A stretch of 64,000 nucleotides of DNA from Heyndrickxia oleronia (GCF_017809215.1 NZ_CP065424.1:4874501-4938500), one strand, 5' to 3'. Counted from the first letter of the stretch, positions 34,601-44,072 are shown. Notes: generated by a model not told the origin, from the letters alone. Translations and numbers: made by a program.

Positions 34601-34704
34601 GTGTTTTTTCTAAGTCTCATTTTAACGGGTCAGTTCATTTTATTGCTAGGGGGTTTATTTATTAAAGAAAATAATATTTAACAACCAGTCACAGTGTCAT
34701 TATT

Positions 34705-36303
34705 TTATTTATTATTTAAAGCTGATTCAATAAATCCACGGAATAGTGGTTGTGGACGAGTAGGTCTTGATGTAAATTCTGGATGGAATTGTGCAGCAAC
34801 AAACCAAGGATGATCCTCAATTTCAATCACTTCGACAAGTCTTCCGTCTGGGCTTGTACCAGAGAAAACAAATCCAGCTGCTTCCATTTGTTCGCGATAC
34901 TCATTATTAAATTCATAACGATGACGATGGCGTTCTTCAATCATGTCATTTTGATATACATCAAATGCTTTTGATCCCTTTTCAATTTTACATGGGTATA
35001 AACCTAAGCGTAATGTACCACCTAAATCTTCAATTTCCTTTTGCTCAGGAAGAAGATCGATAATTGGATACGGAGTATTAGGATCTAATTCAGAAGAATG
35101 TGCTCCTTTAAGTCCAAGAACATTTCGAGCATATTCAACAGATGCCAACTGCATACCTAGACAAATTCCAAGGAAAGGTACCTTGTTTTCTCGAGCATAT
35201 TGTATAGCAAGAATTTTACCTTCAACACCACGATCTCCAAATCCACCAGGTACTAAAATACCATCTGCATCCATTAGAAGATCTTTCACATTTTCCTCTG
35301 TAACATTCTCAGCATTGATCCAATTAATATCAATATCTGAATCATATGCATAGCCTGCATGTTTTAGTGCTTCGACAACAGAAAGATAGGCATCAGGTAA
35401 TTCAACATACTTCCCTACTAAAGCGATCTTTGTGACTTTAGATAAGTTTCGTACCTTTTCAACTAAGCCCATCCATTCTGTCATATCAGGTTCATGGCAT
35501 TGAAGTTTTAAATGATCACAAACAATTTGATCAAGATTTTGATCTCTTAAGGATAATGGAATGGAATATAATGTATCTGCATCTCTTGACTCGATAACGG
35601 ACTTTTCATCAATATCACAGAACAGTGCAATTTTATCCTTCATATCCTGAGATATTGGCATTTCTGTACGAACAACAATAATATTTGGTTGAATTCCTAG
35701 GCTTCGTAATTCTTTTACGCTATGCTGCGTTGGTTTAGTCTTCATTTCGCCAGCAACTTTAATGTATGGCACAAGTGTACAATGGATGTACATAACATTG
35801 TCACGCCCAACATCACTTTTAATTTGGCGAATGGCTTCTAGAAACGGTAAAGACTCGATATCCCCGACAGTTCCACCTATTTCCGTAATGACTACGTCAG
35901 AATCAGTCACTTCACCTGCACGGAATACCCTACTTTTAATTTCATTTGTAATATGTGGGATAACTTGAACGGTACCACCAAGATACTCACCACGTCTCTC
36001 TTTTCTAAGAACTTCCGAATACACTTTACCTGTTGTCACACTACTGTATTTAGTTACGTTAATATCAATAAAACGTTCATAGTGACCTAAATCTAAATCC
36101 GTTTCAGCACCATCATCTGTTACAAAAACCTCACCATGTTGATATGGACTCATTGTTCCAGGATCCACATTGATATAAGGATCGAACTTTTGTGTAGTTA
36201 CTTTTAATCCTCGGTTTTTTAATAATCTCCCTAAGGATGCTGCGATAATTCCTTTTCCAAGTGAAGATACAACTCCACCAGTTACAAAAATGTATTTTGT
36301 CAC
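34705..36303 (-). CDS. pyrG: CTP synthase
   Basis: Makes CTP from UTP, ATP and glutamine. The 532-residue protein has the N-terminal synthetase domain (TKYIFVTGGVVSSLGKGI) and a C-terminal class I glutaminase domain with nucleophile Cys in PFLGICLGMQ and the His/Glu of FHPEF. The start is GTG at 36301-36303, 6-7 bases after AAGGGGG; the longer in-frame extension is the attenuator leader, not coding. Expression is set by the CTP-sensitive attenuator upstream. Confidence 0.96.
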   Translation of the reverse strand: MTKYIFVTGGVVSSLGKGIIAASLGRLLKNRGLKVTTQKFDPYINVDPGTMSPYQHGEVFVTDDGAETDLDLGHYERFIDINVTKYSSVTTGKVYSEVLRKERRGEYLGGTVQVIPHITNEIKSRVFRAGEVTDSDVVITEIGGTVGDIESLPFLEAIRQIKSDVGRDNVMYIHCTLVPYIKVAGEMKTKPTQHSVKELRSLGIQPNIIVVRTEMPISQDMKDKIALFCDIDEKSVIESRDADTLYSIPLSLRDQNLDQIVCDHLKLQCHEPDMTEWMGLVEKVRNLSKVTKIALVGKYVELPDAYLSVVEALKHAGYAYDSDIDINWINAENVTEENVKDLLMDADGILVPGGFGDRGVEGKILAIQYARENKVPFLGICLGMQLASVEYARNVLGLKGAHSSELDPNTPYPIIDLLPEQKEIEDLGGTLRLGLYPCKIEKGSKAFDVYQNDMIEERHRHRYEFNNEYREQMEAAGFVFSGTSPDGRLVEVIEIEDHPWFVAAQFHPEFTSRPTRPQPLFRGFIESALNNK

Positions 36304-36398
36304 AATTTTTTCCCCCTTCAACATACAGTTATTGTTACACAATATAGTTTCAGTTAGTCTGAAAAACGATTGGGATTTTCGTATATAAAAATAAAAAA

Positions 36399-36425
36399 GC
36401 TCCCCCTCAAATAACAAAGGGGAGC
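36399..36425 (-). promoter_or_regulatory. CTP-responsive attenuator terminator of pyrG
   Basis: Minus strand GCTCCCC (36419-36425) pairs with GGGGAGC (36399-36405), followed by T6 and more U. The C-rich arm can instead pair with extra G residues added at the 5' end of the transcript (known pyrG mechanism in B. subtilis). Confidence 0.85.
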
Positions 36426-36459
36426 ATCGTATACTTATTCGTTCCTTTTTAAAGGAGCC

Positions 36460-36496
36460 CAAATAAAATACTACCTGCCTAACGAAAAGAAGTCAA
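36460..36496 (-). promoter_or_regulatory. pyrG promoter and GGGC start site
   Basis: Minus strand TTGACT (36491-36496), 17-bp spacer, TAGTAT (36468-36473), then 7 bp to a transcript start GGGCTCC at 36460. GGGC is the sequence required for CTP-dependent slippage. Confidence 0.85.
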
Positions 36497-36501
36497 GCGG
36501 A

Positions 36502-37071
36502 TTATTTATCCTCTTCTTCCTCTTCCACATCTAGTTCTTCATCATCATCTTCGTCTAGATCATACTCATCTTCACCGATTAAATCATCGTCTTCAAAGAC
36601 TTCATCATCATCTTCTTCATCATCAAGATCCTCGAAATCGTCTTCATCAATTTCATCTTCATCTTCATCAAGTAGATCATCTTCGTCTTCAAAGTCATCA
36701 AGGTCATCATAATCAAGATCGTCATCTTCTAATAAATCATCTTCGTCTTCATCAACGACCTTTTTCGCCTTTTTCTTCTTGGACTTAGTAGGTGCAGTTA
36801 CTTCCTCATCAATTTGATCATAAGGATACCACGTACGTAGCCCCCATCTATTTTCACCAAGACTAATAAAACGGCCATCAATATTTAGATCTGTGTAAAA
36901 TTGCACCATTCTTGCTTTTATTTCTTCTGTAGATAGATCTAGAAGCTTTGCTAATTCATCTACTAAATCAGAAAATGAGATTGCTTGTTTACTTTCTTCT
37001 AGATATTGATGCGCTAACTCGATAAGAGACATCTCACGTAAATCTTCTTTTGATAATTGCTGTAAACTCAA
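36502..37071 (-). CDS. rpoE: RNA polymerase delta subunit
   Basis: Gram-positive RNA polymerase accessory subunit that speeds core recycling and sharpens promoter selectivity. The N-terminal HARE-HTH domain (MSLIELAHQYL, QFYTDLNIDGRFISLGENRWGLRTWYPYDQ) is followed by a K-rich stretch and a C-terminal tail of about 80 residues almost wholly Asp/Glu. I prefer the TTG at 37069-37071, 8 bases after AAAGGAAG; a GTG three codons upstream abuts that site. The pyrG promoter begins inside the last bases before its stop. Confidence 0.94.
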   Translation of the reverse strand: MSLQQLSKEDLREMSLIELAHQYLEESKQAISFSDLVDELAKLLDLSTEEIKARMVQFYTDLNIDGRFISLGENRWGLRTWYPYDQIDEEVTAPTKSKKKKAKKVVDEDEDDLLEDDDLDYDDLDDFEDEDDLLDEDEDEIDEDDFEDLDDEEDDDEVFEDDDLIGEDEYDLDEDDDEELDVEEEEEDK

Positions 37072-37097
37072 ATTTCGCACTTCCTTTCACTATTTCA

Positions 37098-37118
37098 CAC
37101 TCCTAATTTTTTGGAGTG
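37098..37118 (-). repeat. Hairpin just upstream of the rpoE ribosome site
   Basis: CACTCC (37098-37103) pairs with GGAGTG (37113-37118). It sits about 20 nt before the rpoE start in the leader and could influence translation. Confidence 0.35.
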
Positions 37119-37241
37119 AAAAGGGCAGAAATCAATAAATAATAGCAAAATACATATTTATCATTATAAACAGATCTAAAACATTTATGCTAGCTTTAAT
37201 ATCCCTTTTTCAACGTTTTTTAATTACAAATAAAAATTAAT

Positions 37242-37400
37242 TCATTCATTAGAACGTTTTAAATAGCGAAACCCTAAATAGAAAAGAATGAATGACAAAA
37301 GCAATAAAGGGATAGCACCTAACTGTTTTGTATACAATACATATCCAATTATCACAAAAAGGATAAAACCTATATATTTCAACAAGGCTTTAAATGACAT
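37242..37400 (-). CDS. Small two-helix membrane protein (52 residues)
   Basis: Frame begins ATG at 37398-37400 behind AGGATG and ends TGA at 37242. It encodes MSFKALLKYIGFILFVIIGY, a short polar turn YTKQLGAIP, then LLLLSFILFYLGFRYLKRSN: two membrane helices with a basic C-terminal end. Codon use resembles the surroundings. I do not recognise the family. It lies between icmF and rpoE on the same strand, in a gap otherwise without genes. Confidence 0.6.
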   Translation of the reverse strand: MSFKALLKYIGFILFVIIGYVLYTKQLGAIPLLLLSFILFYLGFRYLKRSNE

Positions 37401-37597
37401 GTTTACACATCCTATTTAGGCACTCTCATACTAAAGAATGAACCTCTCATTTGATTCTACCTTTATTTTGCCCTACCATTCAATAAATTCAAGTCTAAAT
37501 AAATTTTTCCCTCAAATTCCCAACAAGAATGAACCGTCAATGTCCCTTCTCTCCTAAACAAAAACAATCCTATTACAGTTTTCAAAGCTTTCTTCTT

Positions 37598-37644
37598 AAA
37601 CCAAAGAAACTGGCTTATATCGCCAGCATTTAATTCTTTGGTTT
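37598..37644 (-). terminator. Two-part hairpin after icmF
   Basis: Outer stem AAACCAAAGAA/TTCTTTGGTTT (37598-37608, 37634-37644) encloses CTGGC/GCCAG (37610-37614, 37622-37626). It lies 53 bp after the icmF stop. The 3' flank is only moderately U-rich. Confidence 0.5.
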
Positions 37645-37696
37645 ACCTATTTTCTTTATTTGCATTTATCATGTTGTTGGTCCCTAAAAAAACAGC

Positions 37697-40600
37697 TTAC
37701 ATATTTCTGCGATATTGCCCTCCTACTTCATATAGGGCTTTTGTAATCTGGCCAAGACTTGCCACTTTAACTGTTTCCATTAATTCAGCAAATATATTTC
37801 CACCACTTACAGCTGTTTCTTTCAATCTCAGCAATGCTTGCTCAATATTATCAGAATTTCTTTCCTTAAATTGGTTTAAATGCAGGATTTGCGATTCCTT
37901 CTCTTCCTTTGTTGCACGGGCTAGTTCAATGCTATTCATTTCCTCTTCTGAAGGTGGGTTTGGATTTAAATACGTATTCACACCAATAATAGGTAATTCT
38001 CCACTATGCTTTTTCATTTCATAAAACATGGACTCCTCTTGGATTTTTCCACGTTGATATTGCGTTTCCATTGCACCTAGTACCCCACCGCGATCATTTA
38101 AGCGATCAAATTCAGCAAGGACTGCCTCCTCAACTAAATCGGTTAATTCTTCAATGATAAATGATCCTTGTAACGGATTTTCATTTTTCGTTAATCCGTG
38201 TTCCTTCGTAATAATCATTTGAATAGCCATTGCTCTTCTTACTGATTCCTCAGTCGGCGTTGTTATCGCTTCATCATATGCATTCGTATGAAGGGAGTTA
38301 CAATTATCATGTAGAGCCATTAATGCTTGTAATGTAGTTCGTATATCATTAAAATCAATTTCCTGCGCATGCAGCGAACGCCCAGAAGTTTGAATATGAT
38401 ATTTTAACTTTTGACTTCTTTCATTCGCTCCATATTTATCCCTCATGACTGTAGCCCAAATCCGACGTGCCACACGACCAATAACACTATATTCCGGATC
38501 TAAACCATTAGAAAAGAAGAAGGATAGATTAGGTGCGAAATCGTTAATATCCATTCCACGACTTAAATAGTATTCAACATATGTGAAGCCATTTGCTAAC
38601 GTAAAGGCTAATTGGGATATTGGGTTAGCACCTGCTTCTGCTATATGGTAGCCAGATATGGACACTGAGTAATAATTGCGTACTTTATGATCAATAAAAT
38701 ATTGCTGTATATCTCCCATCATTCGTAATGCGAATTCCGTTGAGAAGATGCATGTATTCTGACCTTGATCCTCTTTCAAAATATCTGCTTGAACCGTTCC
38801 TCTTACCACTTGTAAAGTCTGTTCTTTCACCTGTGTAAATTCTTCTACAGATAGCACTCTACCAAGCTCTTTTTCCTTTAACTGCACTTGTTGATCGATG
38901 GCAGTATTCATATACATTGCTAAAATAATAGGTGCAGGACCATTGATAGTCATTGAAACTGATGTTGATGGGTGACATAAATCAAAACCTGCATATAGTT
39001 TCTTCATATCATCCAATGTACAAATACTTACACCAGATTCTCCAACCTTTCCATAAATGTCAGGGCGATAATCGGGATCCTCACCATAAAGAGTGACGGA
39101 ATCAAAGGCTGTACTTAATCGCTTGGCAGGATCATTCTCAGACAAGTAATGGAAGCGCCGATTTGTTCTTTCTGGTGTTCCTTCACCAGCAAATTGACGT
39201 TTCGGATCCTCACCTTCTCGTTTAAAAGGGAAAACCCCAGCTGTATAAGGAAATGAACCAGGAACATTTTCTTTATAAACCCAACGAAGAATTTCTCCAT
39301 AATCCTCGTATTTCGGTAAGGCAACCTTTGGTATATCTAATCCTGACAAACTCTTAGTTGTTAACTCAGTAATAATTTCTTTGTCACGAATTTTTGTTAC
39401 AAATTGCTTGGAAGTATATTTTTCCTTAGTCTGTTCCCACGTTTGGATGATACGTTTTGATTCGTTAGTAAGGTTTTCATAGATCTCATCTTTAATAGTT
39501 TGTAGCGAATTTAGTACCTCTTCATTTGCTTTTTTATCGGTTACTGCCTGAATTGCACCTTCTAATTGGAAAAGCTTTCTTGCTAATTGAACCTGTTTTT
39601 CAGCATTTTTGTGATAATTTCTTACTGTTTCTGATATTTCACGTAAATAATAGCGACGACTATTTGGTATAATGACATTTTGCTTTTCAACTTTAGCATT
39701 TTTTGAAAAAGAAACCTCCCAATCGGTTCCCATCTTCTCATTAACCTTTTCAATCAATGCAGCAAACAACGCATTCGTACCTGGGTCATTAAATTGACTT
39801 GCAATTGTACCATAAACGGGCATATTCCCAAGTTCTTGATCAAATAATAGATGACTGCGTTGATATTGCTTTTGTACTTGACTCTTTGCGTCTTCTGAGC
39901 CCTTCCGTTCAAACTTGTTAATCACAATAAGATCAGCGTAATCAATCATGTCAATTTTCTCTAGCTGAGATGGAGCCCCAAACTCACTAGTCATGACATA
40001 CATCGAAATATCACTAATCTCTGCAATTTCTGCATCCCCTTGACCAATACCACTCGTTTCAACGATGATTAAATCATACCCTGCAGCCTTTACTACATTA
40101 ATTGCATCACGGATTGCTAAGCTTAGCTCTGATCTCGATCCCCTTGTTGCTAAGCTTCTCATATACACACGTGAATCAAAGATGGCATTCATCCGAATTC
40201 GATCCCCTAAAAGTGCTCCACCAGTTTTTTGCTTTGTAGGGTCAATAGATAATATAGCAACCTTCTTTTCGGGTATTTCATTCAAAAATCGACGAATTAA
40301 CTCATCAGTTAAAGAACTTTTCCCAGCTCCCCCTGTACCAGTAATACCAATGACCGGTGCATTTGAATTCAACGTTTTGATCTCCTGAAAAGCCATTTCA
40401 GCCGCTGATGCGACTTCATCTTTTATCCCTACTTGATTCTCTGCAAGTGTAATCATCTTAGCTATGGATCTAACATTTCCTTCTTTTAGTTTGGTCACCT
40501 CATCATTAATATTCCCCTCAATTGTTGGATGATCACATTCTTTTAGCATAATATTAATCATTCCTTGAAGACCAAACTTTCGACCATCATCAGGAGAGAA

Positions 40601-40963
40601 AATCCAGGCGATCCCATAATCATGGAGCTCCTTTATTTCTCTCGGGATAATAACACCGCCACCACCGCCATAAATACGTATATGGGAAGCATCTTTTTCC
40701 TGAAGAAGATCGTACATATATTTAAAATATTCAACATGTCCACCTTGATAGGATGATATCGCAATCCCCTGTACATCCTCCTGTATGGCCGCATTGACTA
40801 CCTCTTCAACCGAACGATTATGGCCAAGATGTATCACCTCAGCACCACTTGATTGTATAATCCTTCTCATAATATTAATCGACGCATCATGTCCATCAAA
40901 TAAGCTAGATGCAGTAACAAAGCGCACAGAGTGTTTAGGCTTATAAATTTCGACCGTACTCAA
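37697..40963 (-). CDS. icmF: Fused isobutyryl-CoA mutase (IcmF)
   Basis: Adenosylcobalamin enzyme that rearranges isobutyryl-CoA and n-butyryl-CoA, with its own G-protein chaperone fused in the middle. The 1088-residue protein has an N-terminal B12-binding domain (about 12-145, with cobalt-ligand His25 in SLFDGHDAS), a MeaB/MeaI-like GTPase domain (Walker A GTGGAGKS at 208-215, then VETSGIGQGDAEI) and a C-terminal mutase barrel from about residue 540 (YTAGVFPFKREGEDPKRQFAGE style substrate block). This order distinguishes IcmF from methylmalonyl-CoA mutase. Start is TTG behind GGGGGAGA. It is last in the thl-hbd-acd-acdA-tetR-icmF run. Confidence 0.93.
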   Translation of the reverse strand: MSTVEIYKPKHSVRFVTASSLFDGHDASINIMRRIIQSSGAEVIHLGHNRSVEEVVNAAIQEDVQGIAISSYQGGHVEYFKYMYDLLQEKDASHIRIYGGGGGVIIPREIKELHDYGIAWIFSPDDGRKFGLQGMINIMLKECDHPTIEGNINDEVTKLKEGNVRSIAKMITLAENQVGIKDEVASAAEMAFQEIKTLNSNAPVIGITGTGGAGKSSLTDELIRRFLNEIPEKKVAILSIDPTKQKTGGALLGDRIRMNAIFDSRVYMRSLATRGSRSELSLAIRDAINVVKAAGYDLIIVETSGIGQGDAEIAEISDISMYVMTSEFGAPSQLEKIDMIDYADLIVINKFERKGSEDAKSQVQKQYQRSHLLFDQELGNMPVYGTIASQFNDPGTNALFAALIEKVNEKMGTDWEVSFSKNAKVEKQNVIIPNSRRYYLREISETVRNYHKNAEKQVQLARKLFQLEGAIQAVTDKKANEEVLNSLQTIKDEIYENLTNESKRIIQTWEQTKEKYTSKQFVTKIRDKEIITELTTKSLSGLDIPKVALPKYEDYGEILRWVYKENVPGSFPYTAGVFPFKREGEDPKRQFAGEGTPERTNRRFHYLSENDPAKRLSTAFDSVTLYGEDPDYRPDIYGKVGESGVSICTLDDMKKLYAGFDLCHPSTSVSMTINGPAPIILAMYMNTAIDQQVQLKEKELGRVLSVEEFTQVKEQTLQVVRGTVQADILKEDQGQNTCIFSTEFALRMMGDIQQYFIDHKVRNYYSVSISGYHIAEAGANPISQLAFTLANGFTYVEYYLSRGMDINDFAPNLSFFFSNGLDPEYSVIGRVARRIWATVMRDKYGANERSQKLKYHIQTSGRSLHAQEIDFNDIRTTLQALMALHDNCNSLHTNAYDEAITTPTEESVRRAMAIQMIITKEHGLTKNENPLQGSFIIEELTDLVEEAVLAEFDRLNDRGGVLGAMETQYQRGKIQEESMFYEMKKHSGELPIIGVNTYLNPNPPSEEEMNSIELARATKEEKESQILHLNQFKERNSDNIEQALLRLKETAVSGGNIFAELMETVKVASLGQITKALYEVGGQYRRNM

Positions 40964-41065
40964 TTTCTCTCCCCCTGTTCTTCATTGTTTGTTTTGGCTT
41001 TCCATTTTAGATGTTAGCTCTTTCACATAGATTGATGATTTTCGTTTATACTTATAAACTAGTTG

Positions 41066-41710
41066 TTAAAAACCACTAATTCCTTTTAAAAGTAGATTCG
41101 TTTGTAGTTCGATATACTCTTCAAGAGAATATTTCTTTCTAAGAGCCCACCTTCTAAATCCCCACATCTGTCCCTGAACAAAAATATTATGTGCTAATAA
41201 ATCGATATGAGGATCATCCATCATCCATTCACCATTTTCAATACAACGACGGATCAATGTTTCAAACATTCCTACCATTTCCATCTCTTTTTTCAGAACA
41301 TATGGTAGAGCATCTTTGGATAAGGACTTTGCCTCCTGGTACATGACTAACACTTCATCTTGCATTTCGTCCATAATCTTGAAATAATAAGCAATCCCAA
41401 GCTTTAGACTTTCAAGAGTCCCCTTTTCTACATCCATCCCCTGTAAGCGATCACGTACTTGGTCATATATACTATCACAGACAAGATAAAGAATATCTTC
41501 CTTCGTTCGGATATACTCATACAATGTACCGATACTAAAACCCGCTGCCTGAGCAATCTCCCTTGTAGTTGTGCGGTGATACCCCTTTTCCTTAAAAAGA
41601 GCCACTGCACCTCGAATCATTTGCGTCCTACGCATATTGATCAACCGTTCATCCTTCACAGAAGCATGCACTTTTCTTTTCTTATTCACAATCATCACCT
41701 TCTCTCCCAT
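41066..41710 (-). CDS. TetR-family regulator of the acyl-CoA cluster
   Basis: Regulator of 214 residues with an N-terminal TetR helix-turn-helix (GAVALFKEKGYHRTTTREIAQAAGFSIGTLYEYIRTKEDIL in effect, about residues 33-75). The C-terminal half resembles ligand domains that bind acyl-CoA in FadR-type TetR proteins (inference). It lies inside the operon it probably controls, between acdA and icmF. Two other in-frame starts (ATG 41695, GTG 41689) also have usable ribosome sites. Related operator-like sites lie upstream of thl and fadF. Confidence 0.85.
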   Translation of the reverse strand: MGEKVMIVNKKRKVHASVKDERLINMRRTQMIRGAVALFKEKGYHRTTTREIAQAAGFSIGTLYEYIRTKEDILYLVCDSIYDQVRDRLQGMDVEKGTLESLKLGIAYYFKIMDEMQDEVLVMYQEAKSLSKDALPYVLKKEMEMVGMFETLIRRCIENGEWMMDDPHIDLLAHNIFVQGQMWGFRRWALRKKYSLEEYIELQTNLLLKGISGF

Positions 41711-41757
41711 CCAAACCCTTTAAGCCATTCATGCTATCCCCTTTAACAATGGCTATC

Positions 41758-42897
41758 TTATTTAGTGAGCATTCTAGAGATGACTAGACGTTGAATTTCT
41801 TGTGTACCTTCATAGATTTGAGTGATTTTAGCATCGCGCATATATCTTTCGACAGGGTAATCCTTGGTGTAACCATACCCTCCAAAGATTTGCACAGCTT
41901 CTGTCGTAACCTTCATTGCTGTATCACCTGCTAAGAGCTTAGACATCGCCGATTCTTTTCCATATGGAAGGCCATTTGATTCTAACCATGCAGCTTGGTA
42001 TGTCAATAGTCGAGAAGCTTCGATGCTTGTCGCCATATCTGCTAATTTAAATGCAATCCCCTGATTTGCCACAATAGGTTTTCCAAACTGCTGACGCTCT
42101 CTTGCATAGGCTACAGATGCATCAAGAGCACCTTGCGCAATGCCAACGGCTTGAGCGGCTATCCCATTTCTTCCACCATCGAGTGTCATCATTGCAATTT
42201 TAAATCCTTGCCCCTCTTCACCTAGTAAATTTTCTTTAGGGACTTTACATTCTTCAAAAATAATTTCTGTAGTTGGTGAGGAACGAATCCCAAGCTTTTT
42301 CTCCTTTTTCCCCACAGAGAAACCTGGAAAATCCTTTTCAATAATAAAAGCACTAGTTCCTTTTTGTTTGCTTGCTGGATCAGTTAAAGCAAACACTACA
42401 TAAATATCAGCTATACCACCATTTGTAATAAATATCTTTGATCCGTTTAAAACGTAATGATCCCCTTCTAATCGAGCAGTGGTTTGCATTCCTCCAGCAT
42501 CAGATCCAGAACCTGGCTCTGTTAAGCCATAACCACCAATCTTTTCCCCTTGTGCCATCGGTCGTAAGTATTTTTGTTTTTGCTCCTCTGATCCAAATTT
42601 ATATATGGGCCATCCAGCAAGCGACGTATGAGCAGATAAAGTGACACCTGTCGAAGCACATACTCTTGATAATTCTTCCACCGCTATGCAATAAGCCAAA
42701 TAATCACTACCAATTCCGCCATATTCCTCCGGCCAAGGAATCCCTGTAAGCCCTAATTCAGCCATCTTATCAAAGATTTCACGATCAAAACGTTCTTCTT
42801 CATCACGCTCTGCAGCTGTTGGAGCCACCTCATTTTCAGCAAAGTCCCGAACCATTTTACGAATCATTTCATGCTCTTCCGATAGTTTGAAATTCAT
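41758..42897 (-). CDS. acdA: Acyl-CoA dehydrogenase AcdA
   Basis: FAD enzyme for the first step of beta-oxidation. The 379-residue protein is very similar to B. subtilis AcdA: MNFKLSEEHEMIRKMVRDFA start, FAD/substrate motifs YGLTEPGSGSDA and KIFITNGG, catalytic Glu in IYEGTQEIQR. Start chosen at the ATG 42895-42897, 8 bases after GGGGG. In B. subtilis acdA is in the FadR-controlled fadF-acdA-rpoE operon; here extra genes are inserted between fadF and acdA. Confidence 0.94.
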   Translation of the reverse strand: MNFKLSEEHEMIRKMVRDFAENEVAPTAAERDEEERFDREIFDKMAELGLTGIPWPEEYGGIGSDYLAYCIAVEELSRVCASTGVTLSAHTSLAGWPIYKFGSEEQKQKYLRPMAQGEKIGGYGLTEPGSGSDAGGMQTTARLEGDHYVLNGSKIFITNGGIADIYVVFALTDPASKQKGTSAFIIEKDFPGFSVGKKEKKLGIRSSPTTEIIFEECKVPKENLLGEEGQGFKIAMMTLDGGRNGIAAQAVGIAQGALDASVAYARERQQFGKPIVANQGIAFKLADMATSIEASRLLTYQAAWLESNGLPYGKESAMSKLLAGDTAMKVTTEAVQIFGGYGYTKDYPVERYMRDAKITQIYEGTQEIQRLVISRMLTK

Positions 42898-42924
42898 GCT
42901 CATTTCCCCCAATAATTGTTTAAT

Positions 42925-44055
42925 TTATAGCTGCTTACTAATCACTAATTTCTGTATTTCACTAGTACCTTCATAGATTTCCGTTATTTTTGCATCTCGA
43001 AAATATCTTTCTACAGGATAATCTTCTGTGTATCCGTATCCTCCAAATATTTGAATGGCTTCAGTTGTCGTTTCAACTGCAGTGCGTGAGGAAAAAAGTT
43101 TAGCCATCGATGCTTCTGACTTACAAGGAAACCCCTCTGTTTGTAAATTGGCAGAACGATAAACTAATAGCTTTGCAGCCTCAACTTGAGTTGCTATATC
43201 TGCAAGTTTAAAACCAACACCTTGCTGAGCAGCGATTGGTTTTCCAAATTGTACCCGTTGTTTCGAGTATTCCACTGATTTTTCTAATGCAGCTTCGGCT
43301 ATCCCTAAGCTTTGAGCGGCTATACCTATCCTGCCAACATCCAGATTTGCCATAGCAATTTTGAATCCTTGCCCTTCATTACCTAAAAGGTTTTCAGTAG
43401 GTACCTTCATATCTTCAAACGTTAGTTGAACTGTCCGAGATCCACGTAGCCCCATCTTATGTTCATCTTTTCCTATGATTAATCCTGGCGTATCCTTTTC
43501 AACAATAAAAGCAGAAATACCTTCTTTTCCAGCCTCTGGGTTTGTCACAGCAAATATAATATATGTATCTGCTTCACCACCATTGGTAATAAACACCTTT
43601 GACCCATTTATGATATAATGATCATTCTTTCTAGTCGCCTTGGTTTTTTGATTTGCTGCATCGGAACCAGCACTCGGCTCAGTCAAACAAAATGCACCTA
43701 AGTATTCACCCGATGCCAGCTTCGGAATATATTTTTGTTTTTGTTCCTCAGTTCCAAAATACAGAATAGGATTGGTTCCTACTGAACTGTGAACAGATAA
43801 AATAACACCAATCGTTGCACTCACTCTTGATAGCTCGTGAATGGCAATAATATACGATGTGAAATCCATCCCTGCCCCACCATATTTCTCGGGAATGGTT
43901 ATGCCCATTAATCCTATTTCTGCCATTTTTTTAAGTACTTCCTTAGGAAACATCCCCGCCTCCATTTTGTCTATATACGGAGTAATTTCCGTTTCTGCAA
44001 AGTCGCGAACCATTTTACGCATCATTTCATGCTCTTCGCTGAATAGTAGATTCAT
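42925..44055 (-). CDS. Short-chain (butyryl-type) acyl-CoA dehydrogenase
   Basis: Second acyl-CoA dehydrogenase, 376 residues, about half identical to the neighbouring AcdA and likely a paralogue. It has CLTEPSAGSDA, KVFITNGGEAD and catalytic Glu in IYEGTSEIQK, with the bcd/mmgC-like ending FGGYGYTEDYPVERYFRDAKI in effect. Two adjacent ATG codons follow AGGGGAG; the second has better spacing. Only 27 bp separate it from acdA, and 17 bp from hbd. Confidence 0.92.
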   Translation of the reverse strand: MNLLFSEEHEMMRKMVRDFAETEITPYIDKMEAGMFPKEVLKKMAEIGLMGITIPEKYGGAGMDFTSYIIAIHELSRVSATIGVILSVHSSVGTNPILYFGTEEQKQKYIPKLASGEYLGAFCLTEPSAGSDAANQKTKATRKNDHYIINGSKVFITNGGEADTYIIFAVTNPEAGKEGISAFIVEKDTPGLIIGKDEHKMGLRGSRTVQLTFEDMKVPTENLLGNEGQGFKIAMANLDVGRIGIAAQSLGIAEAALEKSVEYSKQRVQFGKPIAAQQGVGFKLADIATQVEAAKLLVYRSANLQTEGFPCKSEASMAKLFSSRTAVETTTEAIQIFGGYGYTEDYPVERYFRDAKITEIYEGTSEIQKLVISKQL

Positions 44056-44072
44056 CATAGTCTCCCCTTAAA

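Larger units (their letters stand above)
33353..34637 (+). mobile_element. Intact IS3-family insertion sequence (IS150-like), 1285 bp
   Basis: Ends are imperfect inverted repeats: the left starts TGGAGAGACCC and contains TGAGACAAGGAAAAAACACC; the right, read inward, starts TGAACTGACCC and contains TGAGACTTAGAAAAAACACC. TTTT flanks both sides (33349-33352 and 34638-34641), a 3-4 bp target duplication. It carries orfA and orfB with a frameshift signal and no disabling mutation. Confidence 0.9.
33331..34659. terminator. Bidirectional ywjG/pyrG terminator split by an IS element
   Basis: Left arm AATAAACCCCTTAGCGAAT (33331-33349) and right arm ATTGCTAGGGGGTTTATT (34642-34659) are complementary but for one G-U pair and one bulged base. 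Removing the IS restores a hairpin with a T-rich loop, U-rich on both sides. Confidence 0.75.

Noticed and set aside
36304..36462. 53-codon extension of CTP synthase
   Set aside because: It covers the promoter start, attenuator stem and U-run of pyrG; homology begins exactly at the GTG at 36303.
37702..38024. Open frame on the strand opposite icmF
   Set aside because: Antisense to strongly conserved mutase codons, no ribosome site, no homology; typical shadow frame.
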